Positions 7,966 to 17,041 are shown, counted from the stretch's first letter. The stretch is 44,211 nt of DNA from an uncultured Caryophanales bacterium (GCA_947571655.1 CANOYR010000002.1:1-44211); one strand, 5' to 3'. The notes: generated by a model not told the origin, from the letters alone. Translations and numbers: made by a program.

Positions 7966-7995
7966 ATTATAACAAATTTTACTAATCTTAATCAA
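7966..7995 (-). promoter_or_regulatory. Promoter of the intron-bearing tRNA-Trp
   Basis: On the minus strand TTGATT (7990-7995), an 18-nt spacer and TATAAT (7966-7971) form a sigma-A-type promoter ending about 25 nt before the tRNA 5' end. The -35 box coincides with one of the AATCAA repeats of the element end, so a recombinase bound there could compete with transcription (inference). Confidence 0.65.
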
Positions 7996-8110
7996 TATGT
8001 ACAAAGTCAAAATTGATTAAAATCAATCAAAATTTATTAACAAAAATTAAATTACATTAAAATTGATTTAATTATTTGGTACAAAAATTCGTACAATTTT
8101 TATAAAATCA
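7990..8110. repeat. Right-end cluster of putative recombinase arm repeats
   Basis: This gene-free stretch holds ATTGATTAAAATCAATC (an inverted pair), further TTGATT and AATCAAT copies, ATGTACAAAG, GGTACAAAAA, and TTCGTACAATTTT (8088-8100), which matches the left end exactly over 13 bp. Together with the left cluster it makes the two element ends look like the arms of a recombinase attachment site. Confidence 0.55.
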
Positions 8111-8180
8111 ATCATAACATTCTCACTCATCCCTATAAAATAAGGACTTTTAGAGGTTTAAATACATAGTATAGCATTCC

Positions 8181-8187
8181 TTTTGGA
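8181..8187. repeat. Attachment-site core, right copy (TTTTGGA)
   Basis: The heptamer is identical to 4916-4922 and in the same orientation, and lies in the anticodon loop of the tRNA 5' half. It marks the right junction between the element and the native tRNA-Trp. Confidence 0.8.
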
Positions 8188-8218
8188 AACTCCTATTATA
8201 CCATTTAACTAATCCCCT
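8181..8218 (-). pseudogene. 5' half of the native tRNA-Trp(CCA), cut by insertion
   Basis: On the minus strand it reads acceptor AGGGGAT, TA, D-stem GTTA, D-loop AATGGTA, D-stem TAAT, A26, anticodon stem GGAGT and loop TTCCAAA with anticodon CCA. After the loop the sequence continues into element DNA (AGGAATGC...) and cannot pair. The 3' half at 4880-4922 restores every helix. Upstream lies a TATAAT (8229-8234), so a truncated transcript may still be made. Confidence 0.88.
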
Positions 8219-8331
8219 AAATTTATTAATTATATATTTAATTTAATTTTATGATATTTATTATAACATAATTCATTTCATTAGACAATAACACATTTTA
8301 TTTTTTCTCATATTTTATTATAGGTGATATT

Positions 8332-8757
8332 ATGTTGGTGTCTTATACAACCAAGGAACTGGATTTATTAGCACGTTTGATGCGTGCTGAGGCTGTCGGT
8401 GAAGGAGATCTTGGTATGTTAATGGTTGGAAATGTTGCTGTTAATCGTGCCATTGCTGATTGTCTAACTTTTAAAAATATTCGCACAATCTCAGATGTAG
8501 TTTATCAATCTCCTGGAGGATTTGCTGGAGTAACTAGTAATTTGTTTTTTTCTAGTGCTACCACAAAAGAAAAAGAGCTTGCAAATCGAGTACTTCGCGG
8601 TGAGTATTATTATCCTGCAACTAATGCATTATGGTTTTATGCCCCTAGTGGAAATGCCAATTGTGTTGGATTATGGTATGAACAGCGAAATTCTGGAAGG
8701 TATAAAAGTCATTGTTTTTATGAACCCTATGCAGGAGTTTGTCATCAGATTCATTAA
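8332..8757 (+). CDS. SleB/CwlJ-type cell wall hydrolase
   Basis: The 141-residue protein is a bare Hydrolase_2 (SleB/CwlJ) domain. It opens with LLARLMRAEAVGEGDLGMLMVGNVAVNR, whose Glu (RAEA) is the family's catalytic candidate, and ends in ALWFYAPSGNANC and GRYKSHCFYEP. In spore formers such proteins cleave cortex peptidoglycan during germination, usually as lytic transglycosylase-like enzymes. There is no signal peptide or peptidoglycan-binding domain, as in CwlJ, which is made in the mother cell and placed in the coat. TAGGTGAT precedes the ATG. It lies just outside the right end of the mobile element and converges on the LysM amidase gene. Confidence 0.85.
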   Translation: MLVSYTTKELDLLARLMRAEAVGEGDLGMLMVGNVAVNRAIADCLTFKNIRTISDVVYQSPGGFAGVTSNLFFSSATTKEKELANRVLRGEYYYPATNALWFYAPSGNANCVGLWYEQRNSGRYKSHCFYEPYAGVCHQIH

Positions 8758-8785
8758 AAAGGATTGGTGTTATCCAATCCTTTTT
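8756..8785. terminator. Bidirectional terminator between sleB-like and amidase genes
   Basis: GGATTGG-TGTTAT-CCAATCC is flanked by A5 and T5, giving a 12-bp stem that works on both strands. It starts at the stop codon of the hydrolase and touches the end of the convergent amidase gene. Confidence 0.9.
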
Positions 8786-10169
8786 AATTTGGAATAATTA
8801 ATTGTTGTCCAATCTGTAATACATTAGTAGTTAATCCATTCTTGTTTTTTATTTCATCCACTGTTGTACCAAATTGATTTGCAATTTTCCATAAGCTGTC
8901 TCCACTTTTTACATAATAAATCATGTCATTATTACCACCACTTCCTGGAATTCTTAAAAGCTGACCAACCTGCAAAACGTCTGTTGTTAAATTATTTTCT
9001 CTTCTTATTTCTGCTACTGTAGTATTAAATTGTCTAGCGATTGACCACAGACTATCTCCGCTTTTTACAACATATAACTGAGTAGTATCTTCTTCTGGTG
9101 GTGTTGAAGGTGGTGTTGTTGTAGTACTTGGAATAATTAATTGTTGTCCAATTGACAAATTAGTTCCTGACAGATTATTTGCTTGAATAATTGAATCTAC
9201 GCTAACTCCAAAGTTATTTGCAATTTTCCATAAGCTGTCTCCCTTTTGTACAGTATAAGTTAGAGATGATTGTGTTTTTTGTGGAATCTTTAAAGTTTGA
9301 CCAATGCTCAAAGCGGTTGTTCCTAAATTATTTAACTTTAAAATTTCATCTACAGTTGTTTCATATTCTCTTGCAATAGAGTAGAGAGTGTCTCCTTTTT
9401 TAACAGTGTGTACGATATAATCACCTGATGGTTTTTCTGGACCCTTCGCCTCAGATATAATTAAAACTTGCCCAATTGATAGATTATTGCTAGTTAGGTT
9501 ATTTAATTCTTTTAATTTATCAACCGTTGTGTTAAATCTTTGTGCAATTGAATATAAACTGTCTCCTTTTTGTACAGTATAGGTTTCTTCTGTTATTCCT
9601 CCTGGACTAACATAAGGAACTCCAATATAACGTGCAACTGCTCTTACTACTGCTTCTACATAATCTAGTAAATTATTTTGCAATTTCTTTACATCATTTG
9701 CATTATCAATAAATCCATATTCAATTAATAAAGATGTGGTATTAGGGGTTTCTCTCATGATATAGTAGTAGTCTTTTGATGGGTTTTCTGGTAGACGTCG
9801 TTGATAGTATTTACGCATAATTTGTCCTTCAGAACCAATCTCCTCTAAAATCGATTTTGCTAGAACATCAGTGCTTCTTAGGGGGTAGACTATTTCGGCA
9901 CCTTCGCCACCTCCCGCATTTATGTGATTTGATAAAATAATTACCTCGGGTCCATTTCCAAAAGTGTTGGTCATCGTATTTAATCTTTCTTCTCTAGTCA
10001 ATGTTTTATCGACATCTCTAGTAATTGCTACAGGTACACCAAGTTCACGAAAACGGTTATACATATAATTCGCTGCTTCTAAAGTAAAATCTTTTTCCTT
10101 TAAATTTCCACTAACAGCACCTGGATCATCTCCTCCATGTCCAGCATCTACAATTACTTTATAATTCAT
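8784..10169 (-). CDS. N-acetylmuramoyl-L-alanine amidase with five LysM repeats
   Basis: The Amidase_3 domain occupies about residues 1-180. The zinc ligands and catalytic residues appear as DAGHGG (near 8), the Glu of the KEKDFTLEAA segment, SNHIN (near 75) and LLIEYGF (near 145). It is followed by five LysM modules of about 45 residues (each xxVxxGDSLxxIA ... LxIGQxLxIP) joined by short linkers. The start used is the ATG after GAGGAGG; a 25-codon upstream extension is rejected. There is no signal peptide, so the enzyme acts from the mother cell, after lysis, or by an unusual export route. It hydrolyses the muramic acid-alanine bond and binds glycan through LysM. Confidence 0.93.
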   Translation of the reverse strand: MNYKVIVDAGHGGDDPGAVSGNLKEKDFTLEAANYMYNRFRELGVPVAITRDVDKTLTREERLNTMTNTFGNGPEVIILSNHINAGGGEGAEIVYPLRSTDVLAKSILEEIGSEGQIMRKYYQRRLPENPSKDYYYIMRETPNTTSLLIEYGFIDNANDVKKLQNNLLDYVEAVVRAVARYIGVPYVSPGGITEETYTVQKGDSLYSIAQRFNTTVDKLKELNNLTSNNLSIGQVLIISEAKGPEKPSGDYIVHTVKKGDTLYSIAREYETTVDEILKLNNLGTTALSIGQTLKIPQKTQSSLTYTVQKGDSLWKIANNFGVSVDSIIQANNLSGTNLSIGQQLIIPSTTTTPPSTPPEEDTTQLYVVKSGDSLWSIARQFNTTVAEIRRENNLTTDVLQVGQLLRIPGSGGNNDMIYYVKSGDSLWKIANQFGTTVDEIKNKNGLTTNVLQIGQQLIIPN

Positions 10170-10229
10170 ACAATATTCCTCCTCAAGATAATTTATGTAT
10201 GAATGCCCATTTTTGTTCGTAATCAAATA

Positions 10230-10267
10230 AAAAAGCTTATACAAATGATTCTTTGTATAAGCTTTTT
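10230..10267 (-). terminator. Terminator downstream of hsdR
   Basis: AAAAAGCTTATACAAA and TTTGTATAAGCTTTTT form a 16-bp perfect stem around a 6-nt loop. The sequence is symmetrical, so it works on both strands. On the minus strand it ends hsdR and insulates the amidase gene. Confidence 0.9.
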
Positions 10268-10381
10268 ATCATCCTAAAACGCTATAAAAATTTAAAAATG
10301 CTTTTAGAAATATTTTTTATCATTTAAAATTAAATTACAGTTTTTATTAAATAGAAAGGTAGAATTCTATAGATAACATTT

Positions 10382-13300
10382 TTATTTATAATCCCCATTT
10401 TCATTTACCAAATCAATAATTCTAACAATTTCTCTTATAACATCCATTTGTTCTTCAAATAGTTGTGGAATTGTTCCATAATTAGTAAATGGAGCCTGAT
10501 TTAATATCTTTTTATCAAATGTACCATTTTTTATCATATAACTCTTAATTAGATTGATAAACCTTAGTTGTTCTTTGTTTAACTCATATTCATTTATTCG
10601 TTCACTAAATAATTTATCTACTGTTTCTTTAGATAGACCTAAATTTCTCCTAATCAACAAGATTAGAGATTCATTCTCAAAATTAGATTTAAATTCGTTC
10701 TGATTCGAGTTCAGATTATTATATAAATTACTTTCCAAATTTTTAAGTTCATTAGGGGTTATCTTTTTATTATTTCTTATTTTATTTATAGTTTCATTAT
10801 TTAAATTGTTTTTTAAATAAAACTTTACTTTCTTTTTATAATCTGAAAATTCTAATTCTTCTATTTGTCTATCATCATGTTCTACTATATCAATATTGTC
10901 ATTAAAATCAGTATACACTTCTTTTTTAACTCTATCTTTAAGAACTTTTATGAGTTCCCTTAGAGATTTTCTAATTCTTTCAATTTCTATAATACTTGCT
11001 CTTTGAATATAACCTTCCTGAACAATTTTATCAATATTATCTTTTTGATTAGCTACTTGTGAAAGATTCATTAATTTCAACAATTCTTCTCCAATTTTTA
11101 CTAATTTATTGATTTCTCTTTGAAACTTCATATTTAAGAGTTTTGATAGTTCAATTGTCATCATTAATTTATCAAATTGTTTGGTCGATTCATCACTGTC
11201 ATTCGGTATAACTAAAAACGTTAGGTTATCTTTGATTTCTTTTACTGCCAAGTCTGTTAGATTTTGCCAATTTTTAATATCTCTGTACTTTTCAACATAT
11301 TTTAGCCTTTGCTTTACATAAAATTTTTTAGTATTTAATGAAATAATAGCATCTACTACCTCTTGTAATAGTCTATTTTTGTATTTTATACATTCCTGGT
11401 TATTTAAATACTCTTTTTTTTCAAGTTCTCGTAAAATATCTACCTTGAGATTAAAGATACCTTGTGTTAGATTGAGGGTAATTGTAGATTCTATCTCTTT
11501 AGGATTTTGTTCAAAAAATTCGAAATTTTGACAAGTATCAAATATATAAAATTCTTTTTTATCCTTACCAAATCCAAATAAATTGGGACATAACCTAGTT
11601 CCTCTTCCAATCATCTGTAAAAATTTTGTTTTTGATTTTAGGGCTTTAAAGAATACTAAGTTTACAACTTCTGGAATATCAACTCCTGTATCTAATATAT
11701 CTACGGATATGGCAATTTGTGGCATTTTATGGGAATCAGAAAAATCTTCTATTAGTGATTCATAATAATTAGTGTTGATATCAATTACTCTAGCAAAGTT
11801 TCCTTTATACTCTGGGTATAATACATTAAAACGATCTTCTATTTCTAGCGCATGTTTATGGTTCTTGGAAAAAATAATTGTTTTTCCTAATTTATCATTA
11901 CTTTCTACTTTAATCCCCTTTTCCATAACCGTCTCTAGTACTTTATCAATTGTGTTATGATTAAACAACCACTCATTAATAGCAGCGGAAGAAATCTTGT
12001 CATTTACCTCTTCATCTTCTGCAAAAGTATCTTCAAATTCTTCTTTATCCTCATCAGATAGTTCATTATATTTGATTCCCTCTCTAATAAATCTAGTGGA
12101 ACATTCTACGGTATGATAATCTACCAAATATCCATCTTTAACAGCTTCCTGATATTCATAGGAATATGTTGGATTTTTATTTTGTAATCCAAATATACTA
12201 TAAGTGTTTTTATCAATATCACTTCTTGGAGTAGCCGTTAGTCCTAACAATAAACCATCGAAATATTCAAATATTGCCTGGTATTTTTTATAAATGCTCC
12301 GATGAGCCTCATCAATAATAATTAAATCAAAATGTCCAGAAGTAAATAATCTATTTTCATTCTTGGTTTTTACATCATCAATTGCATTCATCATTGTTTG
12401 ATAAGTTGAAAATACCATTCTCATATTTTCTGCATTTTCTTTTTCTACTGTTAAATCAATGGTTGAAAGCGATTTTATAAAGTGATTAAAACTTTTCTTC
12501 GCTTGTTTTACCAGTTGTGTTCTGTCTGATAAAAATAATATATTTTTTACCCAATCAGATTTTATTAAGATATCTACAATTGATATAGCAACTCTTGTTT
12601 TTCCAGTACCAGTAGCCATTACTAGTAATCCTTTTCTTTCACAATGGTTCAAACTATTGCAAAATTCTTTTACAGCTTCCTGTTGATAAGGTCTATCTAT
12701 AATTTCTTCTTTTATTAAAATATTTTTTAAATCTTTTTTTAGGTTTCTTCTTTCAATCAATAATTCAATCTCTTCTTGTGTATAATAGCCCGATATCTTT
12801 CTAGGTGGATAGGAATTATCATCCCAAATATAAATATCAAATCCATTACTGTAGAAAATAATTGGTCTTTGCCCATATTTTTTTTCTAAACAATTGGCAT
12901 ATAATTTTGCCTGTTGTTTCCCATCTCTTGGATCTTTTGAAGTTCTTTTTGCTTCTATTAAACCAATTGCCTTTCCATTTTTTCCCATTAAAACATAATC
13001 CACAAAACCATTTCCTGATTTATTAGGCATTCCTTCAATCGGAAGTTCTTCTATTACAGTCTTTTTAAATTCCCATCCTGCAATTTTTAAGTCTAAATCA
13101 ATGTATTGTTTACGAGTTTTGAACTCTGATATTTCTATACTATTAGAAGAAGTTAAAGACTGTTTCTTTTTTCTCTTTTTCGATAAGATTTTTCTTGAAT
13201 CTTTATATTGTAATTGAATTTCTTGAATAGTTCTATCAAGATTAAGTATATTATTTAATATTTTCTCTTTTCTCGTTTTATGGCTTAAAGAAGGATTAGA

Positions 13301-13765
13301 AATTTCTTTTTCCATTATTAATAATTCTTCACTACTTTTCGTACTTGGTACAATAGATTCACTAAATGTGTGTTTCTCAAAATCATCACAATAAAGATAA
13401 GTTACCCACTGCATAAAGTCATGTAAGTTCTTTAGAGATAACATTACATCTTCTCTTTTGATGATTGCTTTACTATGTACTGCCTGATTCCCTAGTTTCT
13501 GAATATAGATTATTTTATAATGTAAGTCCTCATCGATAATTGTTTGGAATCTTTTATCATATATTAATGTCGCTAAAGTTTGATTATAAGGAATTTTTAA
13601 TTCTTCATCGACACCATATATCCATTTTATTGCCAATTCCAAACATTTTCTAGATAATATGGCACTAACATTTGTTCCAATCGTAATTCCTTTTTCTGCC
13701 TCAATGCAGGCCTTTTTTATATATTCTAACTTTTTATCTTTTATAAATTCAAAATTAGATGCCAT
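10382..13765 (-). CDS. hsdR: Type I restriction enzyme, R (endonuclease/translocase) subunit
   Basis: The 1127-residue subunit has an N-terminal DUF4145 HEPN-like helical domain (about 20-115). The HsdR nuclease domain contains GLIEAKRTSKD, with the E-x-K active-site motif near 265. An SF2 translocase follows with ATGTGKTR (Walker A, near 385), DEAH (near 487), TATPRSD and the QMIGRGTRLC motif VI, then a long helical C terminus. It cuts DNA after ATP-driven translocation when the M2S complex finds an unmethylated site. The start chosen is the ATG after GGAGGTGGAAG. It is last in the order hsdM-hsdS-hsdR, 160 bp after hsdS, with a terminator in the gap. Confidence 0.93.
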   Translation of the reverse strand: MASNFEFIKDKKLEYIKKACIEAEKGITIGTNVSAILSRKCLELAIKWIYGVDEELKIPYNQTLATLIYDKRFQTIIDEDLHYKIIYIQKLGNQAVHSKAIIKREDVMLSLKNLHDFMQWVTYLYCDDFEKHTFSESIVPSTKSSEELLIMEKEISNPSLSHKTRKEKILNNILNLDRTIQEIQLQYKDSRKILSKKRKKKQSLTSSNSIEISEFKTRKQYIDLDLKIAGWEFKKTVIEELPIEGMPNKSGNGFVDYVLMGKNGKAIGLIEAKRTSKDPRDGKQQAKLYANCLEKKYGQRPIIFYSNGFDIYIWDDNSYPPRKISGYYTQEEIELLIERRNLKKDLKNILIKEEIIDRPYQQEAVKEFCNSLNHCERKGLLVMATGTGKTRVAISIVDILIKSDWVKNILFLSDRTQLVKQAKKSFNHFIKSLSTIDLTVEKENAENMRMVFSTYQTMMNAIDDVKTKNENRLFTSGHFDLIIIDEAHRSIYKKYQAIFEYFDGLLLGLTATPRSDIDKNTYSIFGLQNKNPTYSYEYQEAVKDGYLVDYHTVECSTRFIREGIKYNELSDEDKEEFEDTFAEDEEVNDKISSAAINEWLFNHNTIDKVLETVMEKGIKVESNDKLGKTIIFSKNHKHALEIEDRFNVLYPEYKGNFARVIDINTNYYESLIEDFSDSHKMPQIAISVDILDTGVDIPEVVNLVFFKALKSKTKFLQMIGRGTRLCPNLFGFGKDKKEFYIFDTCQNFEFFEQNPKEIESTITLNLTQGIFNLKVDILRELEKKEYLNNQECIKYKNRLLQEVVDAIISLNTKKFYVKQRLKYVEKYRDIKNWQNLTDLAVKEIKDNLTFLVIPNDSDESTKQFDKLMMTIELSKLLNMKFQREINKLVKIGEELLKLMNLSQVANQKDNIDKIVQEGYIQRASIIEIERIRKSLRELIKVLKDRVKKEVYTDFNDNIDIVEHDDRQIEELEFSDYKKKVKFYLKNNLNNETINKIRNNKKITPNELKNLESNLYNNLNSNQNEFKSNFENESLILLIRRNLGLSKETVDKLFSERINEYELNKEQLRFINLIKSYMIKNGTFDKKILNQAPFTNYGTIPQLFEEQMDVIREIVRIIDLVNENGDYK

Positions 13766-13916
13766 ACTTCCACCTCCAGAAAATGTGTTTCTTATCGCTA
13801 ATTTTACCATATATTTCCTATTTTTATCTATACTTTGATTTATTTTTATTCCTATTTATTGCATTTAGAAATATTGATTTTATTCAAAGAAGAATTATAT
13901 TACAGTAAAATATAAA

Positions 13917-13939
13917 AAAGCACTCTATCTAAAGTACTT
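13917..13939 (-). terminator. Hairpin terminator overlapping the hsdS stop codon
   Basis: On the minus strand AAGTACTTT-AGAT-AGAGTGCTT (9 bp with two G-T wobbles) is followed by TTTTTT. The hsdS TAG lies inside the hairpin. hsdR would need read-through or its own promoter in the 150 bp before it. Confidence 0.7.
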
Positions 13940-15028
13940 TTGTATTAATGAAAATTTCATTTTTTCTAATTCTTTTTGTCCATTTTTCAATTCTAATTTC
14001 CGTTGATTGACTGTTTTAACAATTTCTGAAAATTTATTTTGTAATTCTAATGGGGGAACCATGATTAAAATATGATTCATTTTTGAAATTGGTAATTGAG
14101 GTTGCGCAGATCCATTGGCAATTTTTAGTTTAATTTTATCCAACTGCATTTTAAATTGCTCCATAAAAAACAACTCATTTACTTTAGACTTATCTAATCT
14201 TAAAATTACCATTCCTGAATTAATTCTAATATTTTCATAGGGGATTTCTTTTGTATAAAATGCCAAGTTTCCTACAGTTCCTCTAGTTGTTAATACAATA
14301 TCACCAACTTTTAATTTCCCATTTCTTAATTCTTTATCTTTTTCCTTTGTAATGTACATATTATTAGAAAAATCAAAGCCATTAGGGGTTACATTTTTGG
14401 TATTTAAGAATAAACAATATTCCTCACTAAAAAAATCTTCTTGTTTTGGATATTTTTTTCCCCGATCCCCATCAATGATTTCACAGATTTCTGTCATTGA
14501 AAGTTTATACTTTTTTTGGCAATTATCTGTTGGGTTTCCAAACATTTCTATAAACTTTAGTTTAATTATTTCATCAAAGACTTGGATTTGATTTTTTTTC
14601 AGTTCGATAATTTCTTCCATCTTAAATAATTTACTTACAATTTGTCTTTGTTTCGTTATGGAAAGATTCGGAATTTCTATATTCATTAAATTTCCTAATT
14701 TTATATACTTAATCACTCCACCAATCGAATGATTTCTTAGTTCCTCTATTTTTGTAGTCAATAGTAAATATAGAAATTTAGTATTCAATTTTTTTTTATT
14801 TTCTACTTCAATTATATACGTTCTTTGATAAGCGTCAAACTTTCCTTTATAGTACTTTACATTCAAATCTCCATTTCCAGCTACTAACACACACTCACAA
14901 TCATAGGAATAGGTATCAATTCTTAATTCTTTTTTTGAACAGGTAAAAAATGGGTATTTTCCATTTTTGGAAGAAGCATTTGCATCTAGTTTTCCTGTTC
15001 TTATCCTACATACTTCTCCTAATTTCAT
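13925..15028 (-). CDS. hsdS: Type I restriction-modification specificity subunit
   Basis: The 367-residue protein has two Methylase_S target-recognition domains (about 1-150 and 175-345). Each is followed by a conserved coiled-coil helix, seen as RQIVSKLFKMEEIIELKKNQ at the centre and the QRKLELKNGQKELEKMK helix at the C terminus. The ends of the TRDs carry the usual NGSAQPQLPISKMNHI block. The two domains read the two halves of a split recognition site that cannot be predicted from sequence. Its ATG overlaps the hsdM stop by one base (TAATG), so the two are translationally coupled. No second hsdS or invertase gene is visible, so there is no sign of phase-variable specificity. Confidence 0.92.
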   Translation of the reverse strand: MKLGEVCRIRTGKLDANASSKNGKYPFFTCSKKELRIDTYSYDCECVLVAGNGDLNVKYYKGKFDAYQRTYIIEVENKKKLNTKFLYLLLTTKIEELRNHSIGGVIKYIKLGNLMNIEIPNLSITKQRQIVSKLFKMEEIIELKKNQIQVFDEIIKLKFIEMFGNPTDNCQKKYKLSMTEICEIIDGDRGKKYPKQEDFFSEEYCLFLNTKNVTPNGFDFSNNMYITKEKDKELRNGKLKVGDIVLTTRGTVGNLAFYTKEIPYENIRINSGMVILRLDKSKVNELFFMEQFKMQLDKIKLKIANGSAQPQLPISKMNHILIMVPPLELQNKFSEIVKTVNQRKLELKNGQKELEKMKFSLIQKYFR

Positions 15029-16476
15029 TATAATAGCTCCTCTAGTTCTATTAAGTGCTTTTGAATCTCTTCTTCCATGTTTAGTACCTTTTTTAACATT
15101 ACTTTAGGATCTTCGTATTCTTTTTTTTCTGAAACAATTTCTTTATACCGATTAATGGATAAATCATATCCATTCTCTACAATTTCGCTTTTATCTACAA
15201 GGAATGATTGATCTGTTCTTAACCTATCCACTTCTTTATCTAAATGATGGAATCTTTCTATAATATCTGGGATATCCGTTTCGTTGATACGAGTTCTTTT
15301 GGCATCTAGACTATATCCGTCGCTTTTCATGTCATAAAACCAAACTTTATTGGTTCCTCCTACTTTTGTTTTGGTAAAGATCATAATTGCAGTTGATACA
15401 CCAGCATATGGCTGAAAGATTCCACTTGGCATGGATATAATTGCTTCTAGTTTGTGATTTTCCACTAATTCTTTTCTTATTGATTGATGTGCATTACTAC
15501 TTCCAAATAGTACTCCATCTGGAACGATACATCCACATCTTCCTCCGACAATCAAAAGTCTTAGAAATAATGCTAGAAATAATAACTCCGTTTTTTTGGT
15601 TTTACAAACCTTTAATAAATTTCTTGCGGTTCTTTCTGTATCAATGGTCCCTTTAAAAGGAGGATTGGCAAAAATGATGGAATATTTTTCTTCTTCTAAA
15701 TTATCTTCAGAAACCGAATCTTGATATTTAATATTTGGATTTTCAATCCCGTGCATAATCATATTCATAGCGCTTAATCTTAACATGGTAGGATCTGTAT
15801 CAAAACCATAAAACATCAGATTGTTATAATGATGCCTTAAAGTGTCGTCTTCTAGTAAATCTTGATAGTTTTTTATTATATATTCTCCTGATTCTACTAA
15901 AAAACCACCAGATCCACATGCAGGATCACATATCACATCTTCTGGGCTAGGATGTATCAATTCGATTATTAAATCAATAATATGCCTAGGTGTTCTAAAT
16001 TGTCCTAAGTCTCCTGAGGTAGAAAGCTTGGATAGCATATATTCATAGATATCCCCTTTGGTATCTCTATTTTTCATAGGAATGGAATCTAATTGCGTTA
16101 CTACTTTTTCTAATATTAATGGAGTTGGAATAATAAATATGGCATTTTCCATATATCTTGAAAAAGAAGATTCTTTGATTGGCTGTAGATTTTTAATAAA
16201 TGGGAATACTTCCTCAGATACAATTTTAAACATTTCTGTTGCTGATCTATTTTTAAATTTACTCCATCTACAATGTTGATTGGATTCGTTAAAAATTCTT
16301 TTAAATTTTGTTCCTAGTATTTGTTCTGTTTGCTCATTAGTAAGTTCAATATCATCTAATCCTTTTATAAATAATAAATATGTTATTTGTTCTATTACTG
16401 TTAAAGGGTTGGCAATTCCTCCTGAGAAGAAGGTAATCCAGACATTATCGATTTTATTTTGTATTGCTTTTTCCAT
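15028..16476 (-). CDS. hsdM: Type I restriction-modification DNA adenine methyltransferase
   Basis: The 482-residue N6-adenine methyltransferase has an N-terminal helical HsdM_N domain (about 5-140). SAM motif I, DPACGSGGFLVES, lies near 184-196, and catalytic motif IV, NPPF, near 273. The C-terminal helices contact HsdS. It methylates the recognition site in complex with HsdS and protects host DNA from HsdR. AAGGTGGAAGC precedes the ATG, and it is the first gene of the operon. Length and motifs are complete. Confidence 0.95.
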   Translation of the reverse strand: MEKAIQNKIDNVWITFFSGGIANPLTVIEQITYLLFIKGLDDIELTNEQTEQILGTKFKRIFNESNQHCRWSKFKNRSATEMFKIVSEEVFPFIKNLQPIKESSFSRYMENAIFIIPTPLILEKVVTQLDSIPMKNRDTKGDIYEYMLSKLSTSGDLGQFRTPRHIIDLIIELIHPSPEDVICDPACGSGGFLVESGEYIIKNYQDLLEDDTLRHHYNNLMFYGFDTDPTMLRLSAMNMIMHGIENPNIKYQDSVSEDNLEEEKYSIIFANPPFKGTIDTERTARNLLKVCKTKKTELLFLALFLRLLIVGGRCGCIVPDGVLFGSSNAHQSIRKELVENHKLEAIISMPSGIFQPYAGVSTAIMIFTKTKVGGTNKVWFYDMKSDGYSLDAKRTRINETDIPDIIERFHHLDKEVDRLRTDQSFLVDKSEIVENGYDLSINRYKEIVSEKKEYEDPKVMLKKVLNMEEEIQKHLIELEELL

Positions 16477-17041
16477 GCTTCCACCTTATATCTTTCTGTT
16501 GTTAGAATAAAATTTTAACTGCTAAATGATTTTCCAGTTCGGAGTTTTTATATTTTAATTGTTGATTGAGACCGTTTTTATTTTTTCTCATTCTTTTCAT
16601 ACTATGAGGATTCATTTTTATAACAATATTATAGCACTTTATTGAATTCTGGTAAACATGATAAGTTTTTTGTTTGGTTAATTGGTAAAACAGAAATTTG
16701 TAAGTTCTTTACTTTTCTTTATTTATGTATTTTGGTTACTATTCAAAAGTATTTTTAGAAAATTTTATTTTATTCTATTTGTTAATTTTTTTGTTTCATT
16801 TAAATTCTTTTAATCACTTTCTTTTGATTGAAATGATAAAACTTGATTGTTTCCTATAATGATTTTAAGAAAGGGTTTTTATGTTACATTTTTTAAGTGT
16901 TTTCTTTTTTGTTTATCTCTATCAATTTTATTATACTACAAATTGAAATTTCTTGGTTTTTATATTACTTAAAAAATGACATATTTTTTAAATGATCCTT
17001 TTTAATATTTTCTATGATATGATTATTTTAGGTGATTGACT
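16477..17041. other. AT-rich intergenic region upstream of hsdM
   Basis: About 565 bp between the divergent hsdM and DUF1294 genes. I see no supported gene, RNA or clear repeat. A TATAAT on the minus strand near 16630 could serve hsdM but leaves a leader of about 150 nt. A 37-codon minus-strand frame (16502-16615) lacks a ribosome-binding site. Confidence 0.5.

Larger units (their letters stand above)
4923..8187. mobile_element. Integrated element in tRNA-Trp, carrying an intron-bearing tRNA-Trp and HEPN genes
   Basis: The element spans about 3265 bp from the left core to the right core and interrupts a native tRNA-Trp gene, whose two halves flank it. All genes lie on the minus strand: an intron-containing replacement tRNA-Trp, a zinc-ribbon protein gene and an ApeA-like HEPN gene. 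Both ends carry clusters of GTACAATTTT and AATCAAT/ATTGATT repeats that are scarce in the middle, as expected for integrase arm sites. No integrase, relaxase or transposase is visible, so mobility would have to be supplied in trans or has been lost. The boundary logic is strong; the mechanism is inferred. Confidence 0.85.

Noticed and set aside
16502..16615. Small minus-strand gene of 37 codons upstream of hsdM
   Set aside because: There is no ribosome-binding site, the composition is low-complexity and lysine-rich, and no recognisable family fits.
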